64,000 bases of DNA from DASPKX01 sp035627835 (GTDB taxonomy: Bacteria > Verrucomicrobiota > Verrucomicrobiia > Limisphaerales > SXQI01): positions 7,973 through 71,972 of the forward strand of contig DASPKX010000067.1 in NCBI GenBank assembly GCA_035627835.1. Reading direction: 5' to 3'. Position 1 is the stretch's first letter; the number at the start of each line of letters is the position of its first letter. The position numbers were made by a program, and so were the translations under genes. Positions 43,064-52,812 of this stretch are shown here, piece by piece. Under the pieces are notes generated by a model. The model saw only the letters and a program-made list of their open reading frames with translations. It searched no databases and had not been told where the DNA came from.

Positions 43064-46027
43064 TTAAGGAGCAACGGTCACTCTGTAGAAGCCCATGCGG
43101 CCGCCAGCATTGGCGTCCGTGAAGCTCGCGGTGGCGCCGTTTGCCGTGACGGTCGCGCCGACCTGAGTCCACTGCGGGTTCTGCAGGGTCGTGGCTTTCA
43201 TCACGTTGTAACGGGCGCCGTTCTGGGCGGCCCAGCTCAACGTGAAGGATGCGCCTCCAGCAGGAGCGCTGAAGGAGGTGATGCGAATCGTCGTGGGTTG
43301 AGCCACCGGAACAAACGTGCCTGCGGCCAACGGGACGCTGCTCGCAAAAGCGTTGTTGCTGCTCATGAAGAAGTCGTCGAAGACGATGGCATTCACGCTT
43401 TGACTCGCGGCGTTAGCCACGACCACAAGGTGCGTGAGGTTCGTGCCGGCAGCGCCGAGGTCTGGTGAGCCCGCGGGGTTGCGATCCGCGATGTACTGGT
43501 CGAACATCAGCGTTCTCGCAGCCTGGCCTTCTTCAGCCATATAGACTGTGTATTTGTCGCCCGCTTCGAGCGTGTCGTTCTGGATGTCGATCCAGAAGTT
43601 GTAAACCTTGCCTGCGGTTAGCTGCACCGGCCCGAGGTCGTAAACTCCACCAACGCCATTGCGCGCTTGCACCCAGACAGCTTCCTCGTCCTGCAGACGC
43701 TCGAAGCGGATGTAAGGCCCAACATCCTGCGCGAAGTCACCCGTGCCGCGAATCGGCCGTTCAGTGAGGCCGACATTCACGCCAATGGGCGTGACATCAT
43801 TCGTCGCAATGTGCGTGCGGAAGAAGAGCGTCGAGCGTCGGCCTTCAATCAGCTCCTGGGAATTCAGTTGGAGCGCGGTCAGGTCACCACCGCCGCCGTC
43901 AAAACCGAAGACGTTATTCGGGCCAAGGTCGCGGATGTTGCCGGCGCCTTCCGGGTTTTTCCAATAGCCGTTTCCCAAGACCGGGCCAGCGTTGTATGCT
44001 TCGAAGTTCTCCAAAACACGCCAGCCTTGCGCAAGGCCATCCACCGCCTGGATGTTGATGGTTGCGTTCGTGGATTGTTGGCCGCGAGTAATGGTCAGCG
44101 TGTAGGCCCCGCTCTGGGTGACAGGAACCGTAATGCTGCCGATGCCCACAGTCGTGCGAGAGGTCACGTCACCAATGCCTTGGTTTATGGACACTGAAGC
44201 ATCCTTGGTCACATCCCAACGAAGCGTCACAGTGTCGCCCTTGGCAACCACAGGGTAGTCAGCGCGGAAGCTGCGGACCTCCATTGGGAGTGGCTGAGCA
44301 GTCACTGATGGGACGCCTTCCAGCATCACTTTATTAATTTCTGAGACTGTGAGGGCGCGTTTCCAGAGAGCCACTTCGTCGATCAAGCCGGTCACCCAGT
44401 GCGATGGAGAGGCCCGGAAGATCGCGCCAATTGACGTATTGTTAGCGGGGAAAACGCCCGCTTGCTTGTTGGGAATGGCGATTTGGTCGCGGACGCCATC
44501 GATGTAGATCGCGCGCTGCCCGGCATCCTGCACAAAGACGATGTGATGCCAGGCGCCATCGAGAGGCTCCAGAGTGGTGTCCACATGGTCGAAGGTGGTC
44601 CATCCAGAGCGGCGGATATAAACATCGACCTGGCCGCTATCGCTGGTGTTATCCGTGCCCAGGTTGAAAAGGGGATCCGTGGAGGTTGTGCTGGCTTCCG
44701 AGAAGAGGCGCAGATCAGTTTGGCCGGGCCCCATCACATTCGCCCAAAAGGAGATGGTGAAGGAATCGTGCTTGTTGATCGGCAAAAAGTCGTTGGTGCC
44801 GTGAACGCGCGTGATCATGGTTTTCTTCGCGTTCGAGAGCTGGAACGTGTTGCCGTTTTTGCCGGGAACCAGATCGGCAGCGGTGAGGTTGTGCAGATCC
44901 ATGTCGTAACCGCGAAACTTGTCCGGGGTCTTGGTGCCTTGCACTTCTTCGAACGGGTAGTAGGCGACGAGGTCATTGGTGAGGTTAGGCCCCGGCTCCG
45001 CGCCCACCGTCACCTGCACGGGATTGCTGGTGACGGAACTCACCGCGTTTTGCGCCACAACCGTGTAAGCGCCGGAGTCGCTGAATTGAACATTGCTGAT
45101 GATTAATTGAGCGCTGGTGGCATCGGGAATCGGGGTTCCATTTTTGCGCCATTGGTAACTGATGGGGCGGCTGCCGGTGGCGCTCGCGGTTAGCGTGAGT
45201 GTCTTGCCAACCCAAAGCTCCGTGGGCGCCACTGGCTGCTGGCTGAAGGATGGAGCTGTTGGCGCGACGGGTGTGGTGATCCCGGTCGTGACCAAGGTTT
45301 GAACTTCCTCAGCGCTCAGGGCGCGATCCCAAATGGCGACGTCATCCATAGCGCCAGCGAAGAATGCGCCCGGGGCGGCGCGAAGGATCGCGCCGATCGA
45401 CGTTGTGTCGATCTGGGTGGTGCGGCGTCCGTAGGTGTAGCTGGAATCCAGTTGCCCATCCACATAGAGGTTCGCCACACCATTGCTGTCGGTCCAAGCC
45501 ACATGGTGCCAAGTGTCGTCCAGCGCGGTCTTCAAACCGTGCGCGTGATTGATGGCCGTGCCGCCGTCACGGATAAAGATATCCACCGTGCCATCAGTTC
45601 CGGCGTTGTGCGTGCCAAGATTGAAGAGCGGGTCATTATTCAACGTGGAACTTTCGGAGAACATCCGGCGGTCATTCTGGCCTGTGCCCATTCCTTTGAC
45701 CCAGAACGCGACCGTGAACTGAGGTGAATGCGTTGCTGGGAGGCCGCGGTCCACGGTTAAATCGGAGGTGTGGAATGCATATTGGTCCGTCCCGTTGAAA
45801 AGGAGCGCTTTGCCACGCTTGCCTTCCACATGGGAAGAGGCATCAAATATGTTTACGAGCGTGAAGTTATTTCCGCTCACCAGGTCCGGAGTGGAACTGA
45901 AATCAGCGGCTACGGTGTCGAGCGGCCAATAGGAAATGAGGCCTTGCCGCAGGTCGGCGGCTGTGGCGGCGAAGGATAGAGCGGAAGCTCCCGTCACGGC
46001 GCTAATGAGTCTTAGAAAGTTCTTCAT
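43064..46027 (-). CDS. Large secreted protein with two LamG domains, Ig-like domains and C-terminal tail
   Basis: A 987-residue exported protein; ATG 46027 gives a signal peptide ending SFAATAA. LamG/concanavalin domains at ~25-255 and ~350-570 both begin with a (L/V)(I/V)(S/A)YWP/YPFEE element and contain DDVAIWDRAL / DEVALWKRAL. Ig-like domains lie at ~265-345 and ~575-655. A beta-rich domain follows (~655-890; LENFEAYNAGPVLGNGYW), then a tail ending MGFYRVTVAP. It is likely a surface or extracellular protein binding glycans. Minus strand, upstream of the pseudopilin. Confidence 0.85.
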   Translation of the reverse strand: MKNFLRLISAVTGASALSFAATAADLRQGLISYWPLDTVAADFSSTPDLVSGNNFTLVNIFDASSHVEGKRGKALLFNGTDQYAFHTSDLTVDRGLPATHSPQFTVAFWVKGMGTGQNDRRMFSESSTLNNDPLFNLGTHNAGTDGTVDIFIRDGGTAINHAHGLKTALDDTWHHVAWTDSNGVANLYVDGQLDSSYTYGRRTTQIDTTSIGAILRAAPGAFFAGAMDDVAIWDRALSAEEVQTLVTTGITTPVAPTAPSFSQQPVAPTELWVGKTLTLTASATGSRPISYQWRKNGTPIPDATSAQLIISNVQFSDSGAYTVVAQNAVSSVTSNPVQVTVGAEPGPNLTNDLVAYYPFEEVQGTKTPDKFRGYDMDLHNLTAADLVPGKNGNTFQLSNAKKTMITRVHGTNDFLPINKHDSFTISFWANVMGPGQTDLRLFSEASTTSTDPLFNLGTDNTSDSGQVDVYIRRSGWTTFDHVDTTLEPLDGAWHHIVFVQDAGQRAIYIDGVRDQIAIPNKQAGVFPANNTSIGAIFRASPSHWVTGLIDEVALWKRALTVSEINKVMLEGVPSVTAQPLPMEVRSFRADYPVVAKGDTVTLRWDVTKDASVSINQGIGDVTSRTTVGIGSITVPVTQSGAYTLTITRGQQSTNATINIQAVDGLAQGWRVLENFEAYNAGPVLGNGYWKNPEGAGNIRDLGPNNVFGFDGGGGDLTALQLNSQELIEGRRSTLFFRTHIATNDVTPIGVNVGLTERPIRGTGDFAQDVGPYIRFERLQDEEAVWVQARNGVGGVYDLGPVQLTAGKVYNFWIDIQNDTLEAGDKYTVYMAEEGQAARTLMFDQYIADRNPAGSPDLGAAGTNLTHLVVVANAASQSVNAIVFDDFFMSSNNAFASSVPLAAGTFVPVAQPTTIRITSFSAPAGGASFTLSWAAQNGARYNVMKATTLQNPQWTQVGATVTANGATASFTDANAGGRMGFYRVTVAP

Positions 46028-46206
46028 TGGTTGTTCCAGGTTGCAGGTTGAGGCACTCCCGCATGACCGGAGCAAACCAACACGGAGCTGGCTTGAGCAG
46101 CGTTCAGGACGAGTGGTGCGATGGAAGTAAACCTGAAACAGCAGCGGGGCGTCAACCCGAGCCGCGCAAATTTCTCCAAGGAATCGCCTGCTCAGGAATA
46201 TAGAAG

Positions 46207-47643
46207 CTATGCCAGGATGCCTTTGACCACGTTGCCCGCCACGTCGGTCAGTCGAAAATCGCGACCCTGGTAACGGTAGGTGAGCCGCTTGTGATCAATC
46301 CCGCAGAGATGAAGCATGGTTGCGTGGAGGTCGTGAACGTGGACCTTTTGGTCATCGTCGATATAGCGGTAGCCGAGTTCATCCGTTGAACCCCAGGTCA
46401 CGCCGGGTTTGATGCCCCCGCCCGCCATCCATAGGGAGAACGCGAGAATGTGATGATCCCGGCCCGACCCTTGCCCCATGGGTGTGCGCCCGAACTCGCC
46501 GCCCCAGATCACGAGAGTGTCCTCGAGCATCCCGCGCTGCTTCAGATCTTTGATCAAGCCTGAGGAGGCTTGGTCCACGTCCTTCGCCGCATCCGGCATG
46601 CCGCGCTCGATATCGCCATGATGATCCCAGGCGCGATGGTAAAGCTGGATGAACCGCACACCGCGCTCAGCCAGCCTGCGGGCGAGCAAACAATTCGAGG
46701 CAAAGCTTCCATCGCCCGGTTCTTTCACTCCATAAAGCTCCAGCATCTCTTTGGGCTCCTTCGAGAAGTCGGTGAGGTCTGGAACGGAGCTTTGCATCTG
46801 GAACGCCATTTCGTACTGCGCGATGCGCGTCTGGATCTCTGGGTCGAAGCGTTCTTCCGCCAACATTCCGTTCAGGCGCTTCACTTCCTCCACCAACTGC
46901 CGCTGTGTGCTTTGGCAGACACCCTCAGGATTGCCGACGTAATGGACAGCATCGCCCTTTGCCTGGAACTGAATGCCTTGAAACTTGCTGGGAAGAAAAC
47001 CGCTGGACCATTGCCGCGCGGAGACCGGCTGCGCGCCCGCTTTGCCTTGGGAGGTCAGCACCACAAAACCGGGCAGGTTATCTGTTTCGGCGCCGAGCCC
47101 GTAGAGGAGCCATGAACCCATGCTTGGCCGGCCTTTGATGATTGAGCCGGTATTCATAAACGCATGCGCGGGATCGTGATTAATCTGCTCCGTGTGCATG
47201 GAGCGGATGATGCAGATATCATCGGCAATGCTGCTGATGCCGGGAAAAATAGTGGAGATTTCCTGTCCGGATTGGCCGCACTTCTTGAACTCGCAGAATG
47301 GCCCCCGCGCGATCAGCTTGGTGTTTTGCAACTGCGCCGTTTGCTGCCCTCTGGTGAACGATTCTGGGAAGGGCTGCCCATGCAGTTCCTTCAGCTTCGG
47401 CTTGTAGTCGAATGTTTCCAAGTGCGATGGCCCCCCAGCCATGCAGAGGTGGATCACCCGTTTGGCTTTGATCGGGAAGTGTGACGGTTGGATCACTCCA
47501 CGCCAGCGGCCTTCGCTGGCGAGCGCCTTTGGATTGAGCAAGGAAGCGAGGGCCATCCCGCCGAGCCCGTAGGCAGCCTGGCTGAGGAAGGTCCGCCGAT
47601 TGATTCCGAGCGCGAACCGGGTTTGGTCAAAGGGGCGATTCAT
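46207..47643 (-). CDS. DUF1501 family protein (Tat-exported)
   Basis: A 478-residue protein with a Tat-like leader (INRRTFLSQAAYGLGGMALASLL) and a sulfatase/phosphatase-like fold: HLCMAGGPSHLETFDYKP, SMHTEQINHDPAHAFMNTGS, IWGGEFGRTPMGQG and RDHH. DUF1501 proteins are always found beside DUF1549/DUF1553 cytochromes in PVC genomes; they may act on sulfated or other polysaccharides, but the activity is not established. Its start is 3 bp from the cytochrome gene stop. Confidence 0.92.
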   Translation of the reverse strand: MNRPFDQTRFALGINRRTFLSQAAYGLGGMALASLLNPKALASEGRWRGVIQPSHFPIKAKRVIHLCMAGGPSHLETFDYKPKLKELHGQPFPESFTRGQQTAQLQNTKLIARGPFCEFKKCGQSGQEISTIFPGISSIADDICIIRSMHTEQINHDPAHAFMNTGSIIKGRPSMGSWLLYGLGAETDNLPGFVVLTSQGKAGAQPVSARQWSSGFLPSKFQGIQFQAKGDAVHYVGNPEGVCQSTQRQLVEEVKRLNGMLAEERFDPEIQTRIAQYEMAFQMQSSVPDLTDFSKEPKEMLELYGVKEPGDGSFASNCLLARRLAERGVRFIQLYHRAWDHHGDIERGMPDAAKDVDQASSGLIKDLKQRGMLEDTLVIWGGEFGRTPMGQGSGRDHHILAFSLWMAGGGIKPGVTWGSTDELGYRYIDDDQKVHVHDLHATMLHLCGIDHKRLTYRYQGRDFRLTDVAGNVVKGILA

Positions 47644-47646
47644 AGC

Positions 47647-50600
47647 TCAATAAATGGTTATAGTTTCGTGCAGGTTCAGGATCGCGCGGCAAACCTGGGT
47701 CCAGGCCGCGAGTTCGACTTTGTCCAGGCGTTCGGGCGTTGGAGCGATGCCCACCTTGGTGAGTTGCTCCGCTTCCTGGGGCGAACTTCCGTAATGCTCG
47801 CGTTGCTGGGCGAGGAATTTCAAAAGTGAGCCCGCTTCGTTGGCTTGCGGCGGGCGGCCAAGCGCGCGTAGGTAAGCGGCTTGCAGGCGGCGCTTGTCGT
47901 CTGCGGCGCTTTCCATCGTTTGCTGCGCGAACACGCGAGCTGCTTCGGCAAAGGTGGGATCGTTCAACAAAGTGAGCGCTTGCTGCGGCGTGTTCGACAC
48001 CACGCGGAAAGCGGTGCATTCCTCCCGCGAGGGGGCGTCGAAGTTCGCGAGCATCGGCTGCAGGAATGTCCGCTGCCAATGGGCGTAAATGCCACGACGA
48101 TACTGGCGAGCATCCCTGCTCGGGTGGTAATCGCGGTCGGGGAACTGCAGGTTCACGTAATAACCCGGTGGCTGGTACGGGTGCGCGCTTGGCCCGCCGA
48201 TTTCGCGATCGATCAAGCGGGCGATTGATAAAGCATTATCTCGCACGAACTCAGCTTCCAGTCGGCGCGGGTTTTGTGAGGCGAGAAGTCGGTTGTTGGG
48301 GTCAATTTCCTGAAGCTCTTTGCGCAGGTTTGAGGATTGCCGATAAGTCGCTGAAGTCACCATTAACTGGACCATGTGCTTCACATCCCAACCGCTTTCC
48401 ATGAACTCAACGGCGAGCCAGTCCAGCAGCTCGGGATGGGAAGGCGCTTCACCTTGCCAGCCAAGATCATCAACGGTGACGCTCAATCCTGCGCCGAAGA
48501 ATTGCTTCCAGAGCCGATTGACCATCGTCCGAGCGGTGAGCGGGTTTTCGGGCGAAACGATCCACTTTGCCAAATCCAGCCGGTTCAACCGATTCGGGGT
48601 CGCTCCTGTGAGTTGCGGCAGAAAGCCTGGCGTCGCTGGTTGCACGACCTCTCCACTCTCGTCCTGCCAGTTGCCCCGGGGCAGCACCCGCGTGACGAGC
48701 GGCTCCTGCGCTTCAGTGATCATCGTCCACGCCAGGCCATTGCGGCATTCAAGGATTTCTCGGCGAAGCTTTTTGTACTCGGCGAATGCTGTCTCATGCG
48801 CTCCGGTGCTCGCCAAATGCAAAGCCGCGATTTGCCGTTCAGGGGCATCACTCGCCTTCAGAAGGTTCGTGATAGCTGCCTGTTGCGCTTCTGGATCCCA
48901 GGGCTTTTCAAAGGCAAACGGGGAGGCGGAAACACGCAGCCGCGCGGCGCTGCCAGGGTTTATCGTCACGGTGAGCGCGTCGCCTTCGCGAACCTCCAGC
49001 GGCTTTTCAATCAGCCAAACCGCAGTGTGTGGCTGCTCAAGCTTGTTCGGATCAACTCGCCAGGCATCACGCACGTCGAGGATTTCATGGCCGTTCGAGT
49101 AACGAGGCTCGCTGAAGTTCGCCTGGGCGTCATGAAACGAAATCTTCTCCGACTTGCCATCGCGCGTTAGAGAGGCCGTAAGATTGATAGTCGCGCTGGA
49201 GCCTTGGCGCAAAATTTTGCCGCCCGCGCCTTGGTCCGGCAGAAGCTCTAGTTTGATGGCTGCGAGTGTTCCATTCTGCAGTGAAAACTGAACTTCAACC
49301 ATTTCTGAGCTGTTACCTGTCAGAATGATAGAGTTATCGCTCTCCACTCTGGCTTCCGTTGCTTTCGGCTGATCAGCTTTCTTCGCTTTGATGCTGACTT
49401 TCGGGGAGGGAACAAACCAACCGTTTCGATTGGCCTTCAGGAATGCTTTGCTGGTTTCCAACCATGAAGTGAAGTGAAGCTGAACGGGCCCGCTTCGAAG
49501 GGCATTCTCAGCCAATGCGGCCAGCTCCGCGCGAAGTTGTTGCTCCCGGCGTTTCAAGTAAGGGCTCTGGACCTGAATCTCCGGCGGGAAAGGATGATCG
49601 TTGCTCCACCCTTTAAGGTCGGGATTTGGTGTGTAGCTGTAATCACTGTAAACGCCCCACTGTTTGATGTCCGCGAAGAACGCTTCCATCGCGTAAAAAT
49701 CTTTCGTGGAAAACGGATCGAACTTGTGGTCATGGCATTCGGCGCAACCCAGCGTTGCGCCTAGCCACGCGGTTGAAACCGTGCGCACACGGTCGGCCGC
49801 GTATTTGGCCAGGTATTCTTTGGGCTGCGCGCCGCCCTCCCGGGTCATCATGTTCAACCGATTGAACCCGGTGGCAACCAACTGCTCCGTTGTTGGGGAT
49901 GGAAGAAGATCCCCTGCGATCTGCTCAATGGTAAATTGGTCGAAGGGTTTGTTTGAATTGAACGCGTTGATGACGTAATCGCGGTAAGGGAATATGCGTT
50001 GGTTCTGGTCCCCGTGATAACCCACGGTGTCCGAGAATCGAACGACATCGAGCCATGGCGCAGCCATCCGCTCACCGTAATGCGGGGATTTCAAGAGCCG
50101 CTCCACTTCCTTCTCTACGGCTTTATTGTCCTTGTTCGCCAGGAAGCGCGACATTTCCTCTGGTGTCGGCGGCAATCCGGTGAGATCGAGGCTCAACCGC
50201 CGCAGCAATGTCCGTTTGTCTGCTTCCGGTGAAGGCGCAATGTTTGCGCCTTCGAGTTTTGCGAGGATGAAAGCGTCGATGGGGTTGCGGGCCCAGGAAC
50301 GGGCGCGCACTTCAGGCGCCTTGACGCGCGTTGGCTTGATGTAAGCCCAATGCGGCTCGTATGCCGCGCCCTGCGCAACCCATTGCTTGAGCAACTCTTT
50401 CTGCTCTGCGGTCAGTTGCTTGTGAGAATCGGCCGGTGGCATCTGGTCGTCCGGATCCGTGGTGAATATGCGTTTAACCAATTCGCTCTTCTCAGGATTC
50501 CCAGGAACAATCGCTTCCTTGCCAAGAGCCTGGGCTCTGTCGTCCAGGCGCAATTTGCCTTTGCGTGTGCCCTTATCCGGGCCATGGCAAGCGAAGCAGT

Positions 50601-50724
50601 TGTCGGACAGAATAGGGCGAATGTCCCGATTGAACTGTATCTCAGCCGCTGCGGCGCTTAACCCGGTCAGGAAGATTGCGAGCAGCGTCCGCGCGGCCGC
50701 ACGTTGTTTGTTGTGTAGGATCAT
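47647..50724 (-). CDS. PSCyt1/DUF1549/DUF1553 cytochrome protein
   Basis: A 1025-residue exported protein with a signal peptide (TLLAIFLTGLSAAAA). It has a Planctomycete cytochrome C domain (~25-105; SDNCFACHGPDKGTRKGKLRL, DDQMPP), then DUF1549 (~140-345), with a second heme motif CAECHDHKFDPFS, a middle region, and DUF1553 (~700-960; GNWQDESGE, NRLWKQFFG, YRQSS, NPRRLEAEF). ATG 50724 is preferred to GTG 50736. The protein pairs with the DUF1501 gene. It is a presumed periplasmic redox protein in polysaccharide use; mechanism unproven. Confidence 0.92.
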   Translation of the reverse strand: MILHNKQRAAARTLLAIFLTGLSAAAAEIQFNRDIRPILSDNCFACHGPDKGTRKGKLRLDDRAQALGKEAIVPGNPEKSELVKRIFTTDPDDQMPPADSHKQLTAEQKELLKQWVAQGAAYEPHWAYIKPTRVKAPEVRARSWARNPIDAFILAKLEGANIAPSPEADKRTLLRRLSLDLTGLPPTPEEMSRFLANKDNKAVEKEVERLLKSPHYGERMAAPWLDVVRFSDTVGYHGDQNQRIFPYRDYVINAFNSNKPFDQFTIEQIAGDLLPSPTTEQLVATGFNRLNMMTREGGAQPKEYLAKYAADRVRTVSTAWLGATLGCAECHDHKFDPFSTKDFYAMEAFFADIKQWGVYSDYSYTPNPDLKGWSNDHPFPPEIQVQSPYLKRREQQLRAELAALAENALRSGPVQLHFTSWLETSKAFLKANRNGWFVPSPKVSIKAKKADQPKATEARVESDNSIILTGNSSEMVEVQFSLQNGTLAAIKLELLPDQGAGGKILRQGSSATINLTASLTRDGKSEKISFHDAQANFSEPRYSNGHEILDVRDAWRVDPNKLEQPHTAVWLIEKPLEVREGDALTVTINPGSAARLRVSASPFAFEKPWDPEAQQAAITNLLKASDAPERQIAALHLASTGAHETAFAEYKKLRREILECRNGLAWTMITEAQEPLVTRVLPRGNWQDESGEVVQPATPGFLPQLTGATPNRLNRLDLAKWIVSPENPLTARTMVNRLWKQFFGAGLSVTVDDLGWQGEAPSHPELLDWLAVEFMESGWDVKHMVQLMVTSATYRQSSNLRKELQEIDPNNRLLASQNPRRLEAEFVRDNALSIARLIDREIGGPSAHPYQPPGYYVNLQFPDRDYHPSRDARQYRRGIYAHWQRTFLQPMLANFDAPSREECTAFRVVSNTPQQALTLLNDPTFAEAARVFAQQTMESAADDKRRLQAAYLRALGRPPQANEAGSLLKFLAQQREHYGSSPQEAEQLTKVGIAPTPERLDKVELAAWTQVCRAILNLHETITIY

Positions 50725-50821
50725 CGCAAATGACACCGAAACTCGGGCGCAGAGTCGCGCTCAGCTTCTGGATTCGGAAAAGTATTATAATCCAAAATTG
50801 CTGCGTTCCAAGCGTTCTTGC

Positions 50822-51583
50822 CTACGCAATCATGACGTGGAGAATCTCCTCTGCTTCCGCCCCATAGGTCGCGCGGGCGATCTCTTCCCCATGCGGGTCA
50901 ACCGCCATCGACGATCCAATGCACACCCGGCCCTGCCATGGACCCGCCGTGATCGGCCCGACGTTGCTGGCTGCAACGATGGAAAGCTGATACTCCTGAG
51001 CGACCGGGATGTAATTATCCAGCCAGAGTTGCCCATAAGGTTCCCGCCGGTGCGCGTCTCTGGCGGTGACTGCCCAACTGCATGGCGAAAGAATAACCTT
51101 TGCGCCCATCGCGCCCAAGGCCCGCGAAATTGGCCGGCCTTCCGCGAACGCATCGGCGCATATCATCAGGCCGATGCGGCCAAACTCCGTTTCGCACACC
51201 TGAATGCGGTCTCCGCGAGCGTAAAGCCCGGCAGCGATGTCGAGTTCGTTAATTTTGCGATGGTGCAGCAGCAGGGAGCCTTGAGGCGAAAACAAGGCGG
51301 CGGCATTGAATATGCGATCGCCCGCGCGCTCAACGATGCCCGCGCAAAGATAAATCCGCTGTTCGACAGCCCACTGGCTTAACAGTTTGGCCACTCGGCC
51401 ATTCGGCACACTGTCGGCAAGATCCCGCGCGGAGGGGTCTGTCCAGCCAAGGTGGAACGCCTCGGGAAGAAGGGCGAGGTTCGCTCCGGATTTGGCCGCG
51501 TCGGCGACGAGAGACTTCGCCCTCGCCATGTTGGCGCTCTCATCGCCAGGCGCCACGCGCATTTGAAGCACAGCCACCTTCAT
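50822..51583 (-). CDS. Carbon-nitrogen hydrolase (nitrilase superfamily)
   Basis: A 253-residue nitrilase-fold amidase. The catalytic triad is visible: Glu in LLPEAFHLG, Lys in HHRKINEL and Cys in MICADAFAEG. Omega-amidase or beta-ureidopropionase-like members hydrolyse small amides; the substrate is open. It stands alone on the minus strand between a divergent membrane-protein pair and the PSCyt gene. Confidence 0.88.
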   Translation of the reverse strand: MKVAVLQMRVAPGDESANMARAKSLVADAAKSGANLALLPEAFHLGWTDPSARDLADSVPNGRVAKLLSQWAVEQRIYLCAGIVERAGDRIFNAAALFSPQGSLLLHHRKINELDIAAGLYARGDRIQVCETEFGRIGLMICADAFAEGRPISRALGAMGAKVILSPCSWAVTARDAHRREPYGQLWLDNYIPVAQEYQLSIVAASNVGPITAGPWQGRVCIGSSMAVDPHGEEIARATYGAEAEEILHVMIA

Positions 51584-51779
51584 GCTTAAGGAGAAAGTGC
51601 GGGGGCAACAGGCATGGCTCTCTTGTGAACCAGTTTAGAACGCGCGGCAAGCTCCACCTGCCAGGGGCCCGGCTCTGTTCTAACTCGAGTGCCTCAGCCC
51701 CCACGCCAACCTTTGCCTATACGCGCTTCGGGAGCCGGCCCGATTCCAGCCGACCATCTACCCGCCTAAAACGGAGCCT

Positions 51780-52271
51780 ATGCCGCACGGATTTGTCGGC
51801 GATTTGCAGATGGACGACGCACTGCCGTTCCATCAGCGTGAGTGGCGGGTGAAGCGGATCGCCTGGGGGTTCTTTGGCCTTTTGCTCCTCGTCTCCCTGG
51901 CAGGCTTCCTTGGTTCAGGCCCCTTCTCTGACGCGACCGTTCAACAGGACGGTCTCACCGTGCGCTACGAGCGTTATCTGCGAGCACGCCGAGAAAGCGA
52001 ACTGGAGATCACATTACGCACCGCAGAAACAGGAACCGTGAGGCTGCTGGTGGATCAAAGCCTCGCTGAGCGCGCGAACATTAAGTCGATTGTTCCCGCA
52101 CCGAAGAGCGTGACGGCAAACAACGGGCAGTTGGAGCACGAGTTCCAGAGCAACGCGAAGGAAACCACCATAAAGATCGAGTTTGAGCCGAGGAAAATGG
52201 GTCAACTAAAGGTGGGCCTGGCAAGCCCCGGGTCCGGAAAGGTGCAGCTTCAAATGTGGGTTCATCCGTGA
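51780..52271 (+). CDS. Single-pass membrane protein upstream of the DUF421 gene
   Basis: A 163-residue protein: a short cytoplasmic part, one membrane helix (~31-50; IAWGFFGLLLLVSLAGFLG), then a soluble beta-rich extracytoplasmic domain. I do not recognise the family. It lies 7 bp before the DUF421 gene, so the products probably work together at the membrane. Confidence 0.75.
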   Translation: MPHGFVGDLQMDDALPFHQREWRVKRIAWGFFGLLLLVSLAGFLGSGPFSDATVQQDGLTVRYERYLRARRESELEITLRTAETGTVRLLVDQSLAERANIKSIVPAPKSVTANNGQLEHEFQSNAKETTIKIEFEPRKMGQLKVGLASPGSGKVQLQMWVHP

Positions 52272-52278
52272 GGAGAAT

Positions 52279-52725
52279 ATGGAATCTGTAATTCGCGGGC
52301 TGGTGGTTTACGCATTTCTGCTGCTGGTCTTTCGGCTGTCCGGTAAGCGCACGCTTTCACAAAGCACGAACTTCGATCTGGTTCTCCTGCTGATCATCAG
52401 TGAAACGACGCAGCAAGCGATGGTCGATAGCGATCACTCCGTGACAAATGCCTTTCTGCTCATCGTCACGCTGGTGATGACGACCGTGCTCTTATCGGTT
52501 CTAAAGCAGAAGTTCCCCGCGATGGAGCGTGTGCTCGATGGTCGCCCGCTTTTGCTGATGGAGAACGGGGATCAACGGCGCACCTCAATGGAAAAGGCTC
52601 GCATTGACGAGGAGGACATACTTGAGGCGGCGCGAAAGAACCATGGCCTCGAGCGCCTCGACCAAATTAAATACGCAGTTCTGGAGCGAAACGGCGACAT
52701 CTCGATTGTTCCAAAAGAGCGGTAA
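52279..52725 (+). CDS. DUF421/YetF-family membrane protein
   Basis: A 148-residue protein with two to three membrane helices (RGLVVYAFLLLVFRLSGKR, AFLLIVTLVMTTVLLSVL) and the YetF signature: FDLVLLLIISE early and a cytoplasmic domain (RPLLLMENG ... IDEEDILEAARKNHGLERLDQIKYAVLERNGDISIVP). DUF421 proteins include spore-related YetF/YrbG-type proteins of unknown mechanism. Co-transcribed with the upstream single-pass protein. Confidence 0.9.
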   Translation: MESVIRGLVVYAFLLLVFRLSGKRTLSQSTNFDLVLLLIISETTQQAMVDSDHSVTNAFLLIVTLVMTTVLLSVLKQKFPAMERVLDGRPLLLMENGDQRRTSMEKARIDEEDILEAARKNHGLERLDQIKYAVLERNGDISIVPKER

Positions 52726-52812
52726 TCCGCTTGCACGAGGAAGCTTCTCCCGGGCGAATGATTGACCCATTCAGCGGAATCGGTTATTCACCGGATAACC
52801 CCATACAGCTCT

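Noticed and set aside
50459..51382. 307-residue plus-strand frame across the PSCyt and nitrilase genes
   Set aside because: It is antisense to two well-supported genes and contains no recognisable motif.
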